NCBI GenBank assembly: GCA_017621975.1
Contig: JAGARW010000148.1
Coordinates: 1 to 43,833 of the forward strand
Length of the DNA: 43,833 bases
From: Lachnospiraceae bacterium
Lineage (GTDB): Bacteria; Bacillota; Clostridia; Lachnospirales; Lachnospiraceae
Direction: 5' to 3'
Shown piece by piece: positions 15,600-23,714 of this stretch; position 1 is the first letter of the stretch; each line of letters begins with the position of its first letter. The position numbers and the translations under genes were made by a program. The notes beneath the pieces were generated by a model. That model made no database searches. It saw only the letters and a list, made by a program, of their open reading frames with translations, and was not told the origin of the DNA.

Positions 15600-17021
15600 A
15601 TGAAACGTAGAAACGCGAAATTAGCAGCATATATACTGATTGGTGCGGTTGCCCTGAGCAGCGCTTCCCTTGAAGCGGATGCGACGGGCGTATCTTCACT
15701 GCTTCCCGCAGCAGGGCTTGCTCTGACGATGGAAGAAGGAGAAGAAGTAGCGTCGGCAAAGAGCACATCGGAAGATAAGACACAGAAGAAAGAAAACAAA
15801 AAAGAAGAAGATAAGACATTTAAGAAAGAGATCGGCGCCGCGGCGGTAACGGAAAAGGATTCTGCAAAGGATGCAAAGAATACGGAAGTCTCCGTGAAAA
15901 ACGCACTGACGGCAGAGAAAGAAGAGGAAAAAGAAAAAGAGCCTCTTATCATTGAAAAGGATACAAAGAAAGAAGAAAGCAAATCCTCTGTAAAGAATAC
16001 GGAGTCATCCGATGAAAGCAAAGAGACAGAATCAGAGGAAGAGCTGACAAAAGAGGAAAAAGAATTTTCCAAGCTTGTTATTGCAAAGGTAAACGATTAT
16101 GTAAATATCAGAAGCATGCCGAGCGAGGAAGGCGAGATCCTCGGTAAGCTGTATGACAAGTCGGTCGGCGATTTCATTTTGGAAAAGGACGGTTGGTACA
16201 AAATCACTTCCGGCAGCGTGACGGGATATGTCAAAGCGGAGTATTGCGTAACAGGCAAGGAAGCGGTTGAGCTTGCAAAGAAGGTAGGAACGAGAGTCGC
16301 TACCGTTACGACGACAACGCTTAAGGTAAGAGAGTCCGAAGGTTTGAACGCTCCCGTGCTTGGTCTTGTTCCGATCGAAGAAGAATTATCTGTTGTCGAA
16401 GAGCTTGACGGCTGGGTAAAGGTAGATATTGAAGAAGGCTACGGTTATGTTTCTTCCGATTATGTTTCCCTGAGAACTGATTTTGTAAAAGCGGAGTCCA
16501 GAGAAGAAGAAGAAGCAAGACTGAAAAAAGAAGAAGACGCTAAGAAGGCGGCAAAAGAGGCTGCAAAGAAGGCGGAAGAAAAGGTTGCAAAAGAAAGAGC
16601 AGAAAAATCTGCATCACAGAGCAGTTCCTCTTCCTCGGAGCAGACAGCCGCTTCTGTACCTGCAAGCAGCGGAAGCGGAATCGGAAGCGAGGTCGTAAAT
16701 TACGCGATGCAGTTTGTAGGAAACCCGTACGTATACGGAGGTTCCAGTCTGACGAACGGTACCGACTGCTCAGGCTTTGTTATGAGCGTATACAAAAACT
16801 TCGGCGTATCGCTCCCTCATTCTTCCTCGGCTGACAGAAACCAGGGATATGACGTAGGCGGACTTGAGAACGCGCAGCCGGGCGACATCGTATGCTATTC
16901 CGGTCACGTAGGCATTTATGCAGGCAACGGACAGATCGTCCATGCAAGTACGAGCAAGACAGGCATTATCGTATCAAACGCAAACTATCGTAACGTGCTT
17001 GCCGTAAGAAGAATTTTCTGA
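15600..17021 (+). CDS. Secreted SH3b-SH3b-NlpC/P60 peptidoglycan hydrolase
   Basis: 473 residues. Signal peptide about 1-27. Residues about 40-155 are a highly charged, Lys/Glu-rich, low-complexity region. Two bacterial SH3 domains follow: about 162-222 (VNDYVNIRSMPS, GWYKIT, GYVKAEY) and 237-296 (TTLKVRESEG, GWVKVD, GYVSSDYV). Then a Lys/Glu/Ala coiled-coil-like linker and a Ser-rich stretch. The C-terminal NlpC/P60 domain (about 362-473) has the catalytic Cys390 in TDCSGF, His436 in GHVGIYAG and His448 in VHAST. Such enzymes cut gamma-D-Glu-diaminopimelate bonds during wall remodelling. The ribosome binding site is GGAGG; it has its own strong promoter and terminator. Confidence 0.92.
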   Translation: MKRRNAKLAAYILIGAVALSSASLEADATGVSSLLPAAGLALTMEEGEEVASAKSTSEDKTQKKENKKEEDKTFKKEIGAAAVTEKDSAKDAKNTEVSVKNALTAEKEEEKEKEPLIIEKDTKKEESKSSVKNTESSDESKETESEEELTKEEKEFSKLVIAKVNDYVNIRSMPSEEGEILGKLYDKSVGDFILEKDGWYKITSGSVTGYVKAEYCVTGKEAVELAKKVGTRVATVTTTTLKVRESEGLNAPVLGLVPIEEELSVVEELDGWVKVDIEEGYGYVSSDYVSLRTDFVKAESREEEEARLKKEEDAKKAAKEAAKKAEEKVAKERAEKSASQSSSSSSEQTAASVPASSGSGIGSEVVNYAMQFVGNPYVYGGSSLTNGTDCSGFVMSVYKNFGVSLPHSSSADRNQGYDVGGLENAQPGDIVCYSGHVGIYAGNGQIVHASTSKTGIIVSNANYRNVLAVRRIF

Positions 17022-17033
17022 TAACTGAAAAAG

Positions 17034-17072
17034 AGACAGCTGTCAATGATAAAAAGGCAGCTGTCTTTTTTT
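17034..17072 (+). terminator. Rho-independent terminator
   Basis: AGACAGCTG (17034-17042) pairs with CAGCTGTCT (17058-17066), followed by a T-run. It ends the NlpC/P60 gene directly at the stop of the minus-strand gene 17071-17304. Confidence 0.85.
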
Positions 17073-17304
17073 ACTTTACAGCTTCATCCACCGTATGTTT
17101 TCGCCCACATAGAAACTGCCACATTCCGTCATCCTCATCATGCGATACATACAAAATAGGAGCCTTATTCTCCATGATATGACAACAAATAATTGTAGCG
17201 GTATTAGGCGCGTTACAAAAAGGAAAGCCCATATTCAATGCTCCTTTTAAATTCCAGTTTATCTGAGAGTTAAACGAATCGACAAATTGGAAGTTATACC
17301 TCAA
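17071..17304 (-). CDS. Small protein, possibly C-terminally truncated DUF2185-like
   Basis: 77 residues from TTG 17304, with AGAGGA just upstream; its start overlaps the end of the upstream minus-strand gene by 11 bases. Residues about 38-72 contain ATIICCHIMENKAPILYVSH, then DGMWQFLCG and KHTVDEA, resembling small proteins of the DUF2185 type. In that family a conserved stretch normally continues after the DEA motif, but here the frame stops at once, so the gene looks truncated. The stop falls at the edge of the neighbouring terminator. The family assignment is uncertain. Confidence 0.4.
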   Translation of the reverse strand: MRYNFQFVDSFNSQINWNLKGALNMGFPFCNAPNTATIICCHIMENKAPILYVSHDEDDGMWQFLCGRKHTVDEAVK

Positions 17305-17713
17305 AATCCTCTGATTTGAAATTGCTGTAATATCTTCCTTTAACCGCCGTAAATTTTAAGACGCAATAGTCAGGGTCAGCCACTCCTTCTTTATAATACA
17401 TAGTGTCGCCATCTCGCCAAATTCGCTCTTTTGCCTCTGCGGTTTCCAGCACTTCCATTGTTCCAATCAGACTAACACCGCGAAAGAAGCGTTTATCAAT
17501 AAAATAAACACTTGCTTTGTTGTTCTCCTTGAAATACTTTACCTTATTTGAAGATGTATTCGTTGAAAACCAAGTTGTCTTAATTCCGCTTCTTTCTCTG
17601 GGTTTCAGCATTGCCTTTGTAATTGGATAACCGTTATCATCTACGTAGGCAATAAAACTTGTACTTGCCTTATCAATAATTTTTCCGATGGTTTCTTCCG
17701 GATTTCTCATCAT
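17294..17713 (-). CDS. Pyridoxamine 5'-phosphate oxidase family (general stress protein 26-like) protein
   Basis: 139 residues, a single split-barrel flavin-binding domain. Recognisable words: SFIAYVDDNGYPITKAML at the first strands, TTWFSTNTSSNKVKYFKENNKASVYFIDK, then SLIGTMEVLE and KERIWRDG. This is the general stress protein 26 branch, which binds FMN or a related cofactor; the reaction is usually unknown. GGAGGG stands 9 bases before ATG 17713. The region is more AT-rich than its neighbours, which may point to acquisition. It is probably coupled to the small gene downstream. Confidence 0.75.
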   Translation of the reverse strand: MMRNPEETIGKIIDKASTSFIAYVDDNGYPITKAMLKPRERSGIKTTWFSTNTSSNKVKYFKENNKASVYFIDKRFFRGVSLIGTMEVLETAEAKERIWRDGDTMYYKEGVADPDYCVLKFTAVKGRYYSNFKSEDFEV

Positions 17714-18221
17714 AATAAATTCCCTCCATAAATCCCGATCTGCCGCTCCGTTCCCCCGATTAATATATAAAGATGAGAACCGCGCGCTCTTAACGAACGG
17801 TCTGTCTTTATTATATGGAAAGTTCTCTGTAAACGCCAGATTTTTTTCAGCGTTTTGATCGTCAGAAAATTGCGGACAAACTTTCAGACTTTATAAATTT
17901 TTAAGAATTGTATTGACAAAATAAAGATTAGGCAGGATGCACAAAAATAAAAAGTCCCTTTTTGGGCGCTGCTTAAACCATTAAAATCTTGGTTTTGAGT
18001 TATCCACATAAAAAAGAGCGAAAAATAAAGGAAAACGATTTATACACCAAGTTATCCACATTATCCACAAGGGTGACATAAAATTGGACTGATTGGGGAA
18101 GGTAAAAATAAAAAACGGACGTTTTGTTCATTTGTCCTAAAAGCGGAATCATGTCACAGAAAAAAGAGAAAAAGAAAATGGCGGAACAAACGATAAAATA
18201 GACAGACAATTATGCCGAGTA
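17714..18221. other. Long AT-rich intergenic region between a divergent pair
   Basis: About 500 bases with no credible gene. It holds a TTGACA at about 17914-17919 with no clear -10 at normal spacing, the DnaA-box cluster (18000-18069), and A/T-rich tracts near 17880-17960. The hpf promoter starts at 18222. Confidence 0.6.
18000..18069 (+). promoter_or_regulatory. Cluster of DnaA boxes
   Basis: Three perfect TTATCCACA boxes in the same orientation: 18000-18008, 18052-18060 and 18061-18069. The last two are back to back, and the first is exactly 52 bases upstream of the second, about five helical turns. A fourth near-match, TTATACACC, is at 18040-18048. No dnaA, dnaN or other replication gene is in the window, so this is unlikely to be a classical oriC. 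It may titrate DnaA or regulate hpf or the divergent gene. Confidence 0.7.
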
Positions 18222-18250
18222 TTGCAAAGAACACAGTAATTTGGTAAAAT
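18222..18250 (+). promoter_or_regulatory. Promoter of hpf
   Basis: TTGCAA (18222-18227), a 17-base spacer and TAAAAT (18245-18250), preceded by TGG as an extended -10. The leader would be about 60 bases. Confidence 0.7.
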
Positions 18251-18318
18251 ATACATACCAGACGAGCAGTGAAGGAGCGCTGCGGCAATGCTGAAAAAAA
18301 CAAAAAGGGGATGACGCT

Positions 18319-18846
18319 ATGAAAATCATAATCAGCGGAAAGAACATTGATATTACGGAAGGCTTAAAGGGAGCCGTACAGGATAAAATTGGAAAATTAG
18401 AGAAATATTTTACACCGGAGACGGAAGCGCAGGTTACGCTCAGCGTGGAAAAGGACAGGCAGAAAATTGAAGTGACGATTCCGGTGAAAGGCAATATCAT
18501 CCGTTCCGAGCAAGTCAGCAGCGATATGTATGTATCGATCGATCTTGTAGAAGAAGTAATTGAAAGACAACTGAAAAAATACAAAAAGAAGCTGGTAGAC
18601 CAGAAGCAGGCTGCGAACTTCTTCAAGCAGGAATATATTGAAAAGGATTTTATGGATGAGGAAGAAGTGAAGATCATCCGTACAAAGAAATTTGACATCA
18701 AACCGATGTATCCGGAAGACGCCTGCATCCAGATGGAACTGCTCGGACACAATTTTTATGTATTCTGCAATGCCGAGACGGATCAGGTCAATGTCGTTTA
18801 TAAGAGAAAAGGCAATACGTACGGACTGATCGAGCCGGAGGCATAA
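18319..18846 (+). CDS. hpf: Ribosome hibernation promoting factor, long form
   Basis: 175 residues. The N-terminal RaiA/YfiA domain (1 to about 100) begins KIIISGKNIDITEGLKGAVQDKIGKLEKYF and continues with AQVTLSVEKDRQKIEVTI. A linker leads to the C-terminal dimerisation domain (about 120-172) with IRTKKFDIKPMYPEDACIQMELLGH, FYVFCNAET and VVYKRKGNTYGLIEP. Long HPF joins two 70S ribosomes into inactive 100S dimers in stationary phase. The ribosome binding site is AAAGGGGATGA. It is monocistronic, with its own promoter and a strong terminator. Confidence 0.95.
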   Translation: MKIIISGKNIDITEGLKGAVQDKIGKLEKYFTPETEAQVTLSVEKDRQKIEVTIPVKGNIIRSEQVSSDMYVSIDLVEEVIERQLKKYKKKLVDQKQAANFFKQEYIEKDFMDEEEVKIIRTKKFDIKPMYPEDACIQMELLGHNFYVFCNAETDQVNVVYKRKGNTYGLIEPEA

Positions 18847-18868
18847 CGGCGGAGTTTCCTGTATAATC

Positions 18869-18909
18869 AGAAACAGAGTTCACAGTATCATGTGAACTCT
18901 GTTTCTTTT
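18869..18909 (+). terminator. Rho-independent terminator of hpf
   Basis: A perfect 16-bp stem (18869-18884 with 18891-18906), loop GTATCA, and a T-rich tail. It separates hpf from the convergent phosphatase gene. Confidence 0.9.
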
Positions 18910-18940
18910 ATTCTTGATTTGTATTCCAGCTACCGGTTTG

Positions 18941-19735
18941 TCATAAAAGTTTCCGAAGAGCCTCGAATACAGCCTGTCCGCCTGCTGCAATACCTGACTT
19001 TTGAGTATAGTCAAGCTGACCGCCTTCGATCGAGCCGATCCGCCCTCCCGCTTCCGTCAGGATAACGGAAGCGCCCGCGTAATCCCAAGGGCTGAGACGG
19101 TATTCAAAATAACCGTCGCATCTGCCGCACGCCGTATAACAAATTTCCAGAGCGGCGGAGCCGAAACGCCGGAAATCCGCGCAGAGAGGAAACAGCGCCG
19201 AAACGGCGTGAAGCGCTTTTTCGTGCAGCTCTTCGTAGTATGGCGAAGTTCCTGCGCAGATGATAGCGTCAGAGAGCGGTTTTTCTGATACGTGGATCGG
19301 GTTTCCGTTCAGGAAAGCGCCGTTTCCCTTGACGGCGGTAAATATTTCTTCCAGGAAAGGATTGTATACAATGCCAAGCAGTCCTGTTCCCTGAGAGAAC
19401 AGACCGACAGAAATCGCAGACTGCCTGTTCTGGCAAATAAAATTCTGCGTTCCGTCGATTGGATCAATGATCCATACAAGTTCGGAAAGACGCGGCGCTT
19501 CATCGCTTTCCTCTAATAAAAAAGAGGCGTTTGGAATGAGCGGCGTAAGAGCCGTCACAAGCATTTCCTGTACCTTCACGTCCAGATCAGTCACAAAATT
19601 GGCATGTCCTTCTTTTTGGGAAACTGAGGCGATCGAAGCCTTTGCCAGAAATCTGCCGGTCCTTAAAACGGCCTCGATTGCCTGATCTGCAATTTTTTCT
19701 AAGTCTTTTCCGAAAATCAAAGTATTTTTTTCCAT
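18941..19735 (-). CDS. Inositol monophosphatase family protein
   Basis: 264 residues from ATG 19735, preferred over GTG 19756 because GGGGA sits just before it. The Li+-sensitive phosphatase fold is marked by LLEESDE (metal ligand Glu), WIIDPIDGTQNF (Asp-Pro-Ile-Asp-Gly-Thr metal site) and SPWDYAGASVILTEAGG (third metal ligand Asp). Family members remove phosphate from inositol phosphate, 3'-phosphoadenosine 5'-phosphate or similar small substrates; the real substrate here is open. The gene has a strong promoter of its own and stands alone. Confidence 0.88.
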   Translation of the reverse strand: MEKNTLIFGKDLEKIADQAIEAVLRTGRFLAKASIASVSQKEGHANFVTDLDVKVQEMLVTALTPLIPNASFLLEESDEAPRLSELVWIIDPIDGTQNFICQNRQSAISVGLFSQGTGLLGIVYNPFLEEIFTAVKGNGAFLNGNPIHVSEKPLSDAIICAGTSPYYEELHEKALHAVSALFPLCADFRRFGSAALEICYTACGRCDGYFEYRLSPWDYAGASVILTEAGGRIGSIEGGQLDYTQKSGIAAGGQAVFEALRKLL

Positions 19736-19767
19736 AAAATCCCCATTTCTGTGCACGTTTTTATTTT

Positions 19768-19796
19768 ATTGTACCGGGGAGAAGCAGGTAAGTCAA
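19768..19796 (-). promoter_or_regulatory. Promoter of the inositol monophosphatase family gene
   Basis: On the minus strand TTGACT (complement of 19791-19796) and TACAAT (complement of 19768-19773) with a 17-base spacer. Confidence 0.7.
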
Positions 19797-19887
19797 TGGA
19801 AGCCGTTCTTTCTGCCCCGGCGTTTTCATATAGTTATAAGAAATCATCAGAGCGGCTGCCGCAGTGGCGGCACGCTATTAAAATAAT

Positions 19888-20952
19888 ATGAAATATATGA
19901 AATATTTAAAATTTGCGATAGCGCTTGAGTGTATTCTGATCACTGCCGTGAGCATTTTCCTGACTGCAAAGCGGCAGGACGGAGACTTCGTACCGACGGA
20001 GGCGGACGGGCAGGATTATATCAAATGGGTGGAATTTCACGTGCCGGAAGAGGCTTTGAGCGCCGCATATGAGCTGGATACGGCGACTTATCAGGAAGAT
20101 GTTCATATCAACTGGATCGATCTGCTTGCCTATGTGGCGGCAAAGCATGGCGGGCAGTTTCCGTCCGGCAGTGTAAAGGAACTGTCCGGGGCGGCGCAGA
20201 AGCTGCGCGGTGGGGAGACGACAATGGAAGAGCTGACAAAAGAGCTGCAGTATTTTCCATATTATCAGAAAGCGTATACCGCAATACTCGGCGGGTTTGT
20301 CGGAGAATACAAGATCCAGAAAAAGCAGGAGGACGGAACGCTGCGTTGGGAGAGCTGCTATGGCTTGAAAGCGTTTTCGCCGATTGCAAAAGGCTTTTAT
20401 TACGAGGATTATGATGATTTCGGAGCTTCCCGGAGCTACGGCTATGCAAGGCCGCATCTCGGGCATGATATGATGGGACAGATCGGTACGCCGATCATCG
20501 CGGTCGAATCCGGTTACGTTGAGGCGCTCGGTTGGAACCGTTACGGCGGATGGCGGATCGGCATCCGCAGCTTTGATAAAAAACGGTATTATTATTATGC
20601 CCATCTGCGTCAGAACTTTCCGTATAATAAACAGCTTAAAGAAGGCAGCGTCGTAACGGCGGGCGACGTGATCGGCTACATGGGACACACGGGCTACAGC
20701 GACAAGGAGAATGTGAATAACATTAAGGTAACGCATCTGCACTGGGGACTGCAGCTTATTTTTGACGAATCGCAGAAGGAGGGGAACAACGAAATATGGA
20801 TCGACTGCTATGAGCTGACGAAATTTCTGTACAAAAACCGCTGCGAAACGATAAAAGACGAGGAAACGAAAGAATGGCACAGAGTCTGTGAAATGAAAGA
20901 CCCGGCGGCGGAGGCATATCAAAAAAGACAATATCAAAATGCAGGAAGCTGA
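19888..20952 (+). CDS. Membrane-anchored M23 family metallopeptidase
   Basis: 354 residues. One N-terminal membrane segment (about 8-26) places the rest outside. Residues 30-150 are a family-specific region of unknown role. The M23 (LytM) domain spans about 165-310: zinc ligands His190 and Asp194 in HLGHD, His239 in YYYAHL, and His283/His285 in THLHWG. The site looks complete, so an active endopeptidase acting on peptidoglycan cross-bridges is likely. No strong ribosome binding site is seen before ATG 19888; a second ATG lies nine bases on. The context suggests wall maintenance or sporulation-like remodelling but does not decide it. Confidence 0.88.
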   Translation: MKYMKYLKFAIALECILITAVSIFLTAKRQDGDFVPTEADGQDYIKWVEFHVPEEALSAAYELDTATYQEDVHINWIDLLAYVAAKHGGQFPSGSVKELSGAAQKLRGGETTMEELTKELQYFPYYQKAYTAILGGFVGEYKIQKKQEDGTLRWESCYGLKAFSPIAKGFYYEDYDDFGASRSYGYARPHLGHDMMGQIGTPIIAVESGYVEALGWNRYGGWRIGIRSFDKKRYYYYAHLRQNFPYNKQLKEGSVVTAGDVIGYMGHTGYSDKENVNNIKVTHLHWGLQLIFDESQKEGNNEIWIDCYELTKFLYKNRCETIKDEETKEWHRVCEMKDPAAEAYQKRQYQNAGS

Positions 20953-21014
20953 GACAGAGCGGCGGAAACGATATGAAACGCAGGAAGCGGAAAGATTGAC
21001 GAAAGGGGAGAGAT

Positions 21015-21050
21015 TTGCTAACATTGTTATATTACATATATAGTATGTAA
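21015..21050 (+). promoter_or_regulatory. Promoter with an overlapping inverted repeat
   Basis: TTGCTA (21015-21020) and TATATA (21037-21042), 16 bases apart. The dyad TTACATA-TATAG-TATGTAA (21032-21050) overlaps the -10, as expected for a repressor site. Confidence 0.4.
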
Positions 21051-21074
21051 AATAATCAAATGAGGGTGGAACAA

Positions 21075-22265
21075 ATGAAAAGAATGAAAAAATGGTCTGT
21101 CATAGCGGCAGTCCTGCTTGTCGTAACGATGCTGGCGGGCTGCGGGCAGGCCGCGACAAAGGAATTCAAAGCGCCCAACGAAACGTTCAGCATTCAGATG
21201 GATGAAAGCTGGAGCACAGAGGACATGCAGAATGACGGTATTCTCGCAATCTTCAGCAAAGACGATATGAGGGGCGTTCTCGTGATTCAGTTCCCGAAGA
21301 GCGAGGGCTATTCCGATATGGAAGATGTAAAGGATGCGGTTGAAACGACATTCACCATGCATTCTGTGACGGGTGCGGAAGCGCCGGCACAGATCCCGGG
21401 CGTAGAAAACCTGTCCGCAGATACGAGCGGAATCGTTATGGAAGGGCAGAATGAAGAGTGCTATACGGTTTATGGGGAATCGGATTATGCATATTACTCT
21501 TTCATTTATATTGCAAAAAAAGTAAGCGATAAGAAGATCGAGCAGTTTCAGACGGTATGCCAGAGCTTCGTAGAGACGGCGCCGGAGATCGAGAATAACT
21601 CGGAGGTCGCAATGACAGATACGCTTCTTTGGTTCAACGCGACGAACGCGATCCTGATTCAGACAAACGGTTGGGATTATACGCTGTTCGCCGGACTTCC
21701 GGCAAATGAAGACAGTAAAGCGATCGAAGTGGACGTTCTGGATTCGAACTGGGGCGTTACGGACCGTGCGAGCGCAGACGAGACGCTGGACTGGGTGCTG
21801 ACGGAAGGACACAGGGCTGATCTTGCGGAGACAATGGAAGCATACGGCAGCGAAGGTCTTTCGGATGTTGCGGCAGACGACCGCGCGGCATGGATCTATG
21901 AGAATTATCAGGCGACGGAGGATCAGGCGGAAGGTGTGGCATACTGGTACAATCTGTATGAAGAGCAGGGCGAGAAGGCGATCGGCGCATGGGACTACAG
22001 CCGCGCGATGTCGCTGTGCGGATTTTATTATCTGGCAGGCTATTATACGGAAACCGAAGCGCTCGACAAATCTTTGGAGATCTCGAATACCATTCAGGGT
22101 ATGTATTCCTCATGGGACGAATTTATGGAAAGCTATTTCGCAGGCTACGAATGGTGGGCGGAGGAGAGCAGCGACGAACGCCGCGCGATTTACGAAGAGT
22201 TAAAGGCGGCGCCCGACAGCCCGTACAATCTGGATTTTGGCATGACGCTTGAGAAGAGCTGGTAA
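21075..22265 (+). CDS. Lipoprotein with a C-terminal DUF1266 domain
   Basis: 396 residues from ATG 21075, with GAGGGTGG at good spacing; an ATG at 21060 overlaps that site. The lipoprotein signal ends at Cys23 (LAGC). Residues about 28-180 form a PsbP-like or surface-lipoprotein domain (FKAPNETFSIQMDESW, VLVIQFPKSEGY). Residues about 215-390 match the DUF1266 pattern: WGVTDRASADETLDWVLTEGH, AWDYSRAMSLCGFYYLAGYYTE, and MYSSWDEFMESYFAGYEWW. DUF1266 is of unknown function and is usually found in cytoplasmic proteins, so an exported version is notable. The gene is monocistronic with a strong terminator. Confidence 0.7.
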   Translation: MKRMKKWSVIAAVLLVVTMLAGCGQAATKEFKAPNETFSIQMDESWSTEDMQNDGILAIFSKDDMRGVLVIQFPKSEGYSDMEDVKDAVETTFTMHSVTGAEAPAQIPGVENLSADTSGIVMEGQNEECYTVYGESDYAYYSFIYIAKKVSDKKIEQFQTVCQSFVETAPEIENNSEVAMTDTLLWFNATNAILIQTNGWDYTLFAGLPANEDSKAIEVDVLDSNWGVTDRASADETLDWVLTEGHRADLAETMEAYGSEGLSDVAADDRAAWIYENYQATEDQAEGVAYWYNLYEEQGEKAIGAWDYSRAMSLCGFYYLAGYYTETEALDKSLEISNTIQGMYSSWDEFMESYFAGYEWWAEESSDERRAIYEELKAAPDSPYNLDFGMTLEKSW

Positions 22266-22308
22266 GCTTTCCATCTGACTTTTACAAAAAAATAAGGAAA
22301 AATTTCAC

Positions 22309-22343
22309 GAAGAATCCTGCCGCGCAGGATTCTTCATTTTTTT
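22309..22343 (+). terminator. Rho-independent terminator
   Basis: GAAGAATCCTGC (22309-22320) pairs perfectly with GCAGGATTCTTC (22324-22335), loop CGC, then a T-run. The core AGAATCCTGC stem recurs in the terminator at 41997-42023. Confidence 0.9.
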
Positions 22344-22376
22344 ACAGAAACTTCGTATTGTGAGCCGTGAAAATCG

Positions 22377-22405
22377 TTGCAAAATAACAAGCCCTATGAT
22401 ACAAT
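22377..22405 (+). promoter_or_regulatory. Promoter of the butyrate operon
   Basis: TTGCAA (22377-22382), a 17-base spacer and TACAAT (22400-22405). Transcription would start near 22412, giving a 76-base leader that contains a palindrome. Confidence 0.75.
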
Positions 22406-22416
22406 GAAAACGATGG

Positions 22417-22445
22417 ACAATGATAAAAAAATAACAATCATTGTT
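22417..22445. promoter_or_regulatory. Inverted repeats in the butyrate operon leader (candidate operator)
   Basis: ACAATGAT (22417-22424) and ATCATTGT (22437-22444) form an 8-bp dyad with a 12-base A-rich spacer. The right arm is itself part of a 13-bp palindrome, AACAATCATTGTT (22433-22445). It lies just after the predicted start of transcription. It does not match the Rex consensus closely, so the regulator is unknown. Confidence 0.4.
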
Positions 22446-22487
22446 GCGGTCTGAAAATCAGGGATTTATAAAATGGAGGAAATCAGA

Positions 22488-23669
22488 ATGGCAAAAAAGA
22501 TCGTTTTAGCAGGTGCATGCCGTACGGCAATCGGAACTATGGGCGGTTCGCTCAGCACGACTCCGGCTGTAGAGCTTGGGGCAATCGTAATTAAAGAAGC
22601 GCTCAGCAGAGCAGGCGTTGCTCCGGAAGCAGTAGACCATGTATATATGGGATGTGTTATCCAGGCAGGTCTTGGACAGAACGTTGCCCGTCAGGCGTCT
22701 ATCAAAGCAGGACTTCCGATTGAAGTACCGGCAGTTACAACCAATGTAGTGTGCGGTTCTGGTCTGAACAGCGTCAACATGGCTGCACAGATGATTCTTG
22801 CAGGGGATGCTGACGTAGTTGTTGCAGGCGGTATGGAAAATATGTCCATGGCTCCTTATGCAATACCTCAGGGTCGTTACGGATACAGAATGAACAACGG
22901 CGTATTAGTAGATACCATGATCAAAGATGCATTATGGGACGCATTCAATGATTATCATATGATTACAACAGCAGACAATATCTGCCGCGAATGGGGACTG
23001 ACAAGAGAGGAACTTGACGAGTTCGCATTAAAGAGCCAGTTAAAGGCGGAAGAAGCGCAGAAGAACGGCGCTTTCGAAAAAGAGATCGTACCGGTTATGG
23101 TAAAGAAGAAAAAAGAAATGGTTGAGTTCAAGGTTGACGAAGGACCTCGTGCAGGGTCTACGATCGAAGGCTTACAGAAGCTTCGCCCGATCAACAAGGA
23201 CGGCTTCGTAACGGCAGGAAACGCTTCCGGTATTAACGACGGCGCGGCAGCAATCGTTGTTATGAGTGAAGAAAAAGCGAAAGAACTCGGCGTAACACCG
23301 ATGGCTACATGGGTAGCGGGCGCTCTGGCAGGCGTAAGACCTGAGGTTATGGGTATCGGACCGGTCGCTTCCACAAAGAAAGTTATGGCTAAGACAGGCT
23401 ATAAGATCGAAGACTTCGACATCATTGAGGCAAACGAAGCATTCGCCGCACAGTCTGTTGCAGTCGGCAAAGACCTTGGCATTGACGTTGACAGACAGCT
23501 CAACCCGAACGGCGGCGCGATCGCCCTCGGACATCCGGTTGGAGCTTCAGGCTGCCGTATCCTTGTTACACTGCTTCATGAGATGCAGGCAAAAGGCGCT
23601 AAGAAAGGTCTTGCGACACTTTGCATCGGCGGCGGTATGGGCTGCTCCACAATCGTAGAGATGGACTAA
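22488..23669 (+). CDS. thlA: Acetyl-CoA acetyltransferase (thiolase)
   Basis: 393 residues from ATG 22488; an in-frame ATG at 22473 overlaps the GGAGG and is rejected. Condenses two acetyl-CoA to acetoacetyl-CoA, the first step of butyrate formation. Catalytic residues are visible: Cys89 in [10 protein letters not shown], His349 in GHPVGASG and Cys379 in LCIGGG. Other family words are GGMENMS and NEAFAAQS. It is the first gene of a six-gene operon behind a clear promoter. Codon choice here (Arg CGT, Lys AAG, few rare codons) suggests high expression. Confidence 0.95.
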   Translation: MAKKIVLAGACRTAIGTMGGSLSTTPAVELGAIVIKEALSRAGVAPEAVDHVYMGCVIQAGLGQNVARQASIKAGLPIEVPAVTTNVVCGSGLNSVNMAAQMILAGDADVVVAGGMENMSMAPYAIPQGRYGYRMNNGVLVDTMIKDALWDAFNDYHMITTADNICREWGLTREELDEFALKSQLKAEEAQKNGAFEKEIVPVMVKKKKEMVEFKVDEGPRAGSTIEGLQKLRPINKDGFVTAGNASGINDGAAAIVVMSEEKAKELGVTPMATWVAGALAGVRPEVMGIGPVASTKKVMAKTGYKIEDFDIIEANEAFAAQSVAVGKDLGIDVDRQLNPNGGAIALGHPVGASGCRILVTLLHEMQAKGAKKGLATLCIGGGMGCSTIVEMD

Positions 23670-23714
23670 AAGACAGGAGATAGGTTGTAAAACCGCTTCG
23701 GAATGGAGGAAATC

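Noticed and set aside
18000..18069. Chromosomal origin oriC
   Set aside because: Boxes are present, but dnaA, dnaN, recF, rpmH and similar origin neighbours are absent from the flanks; kept only as a DnaA-box cluster.
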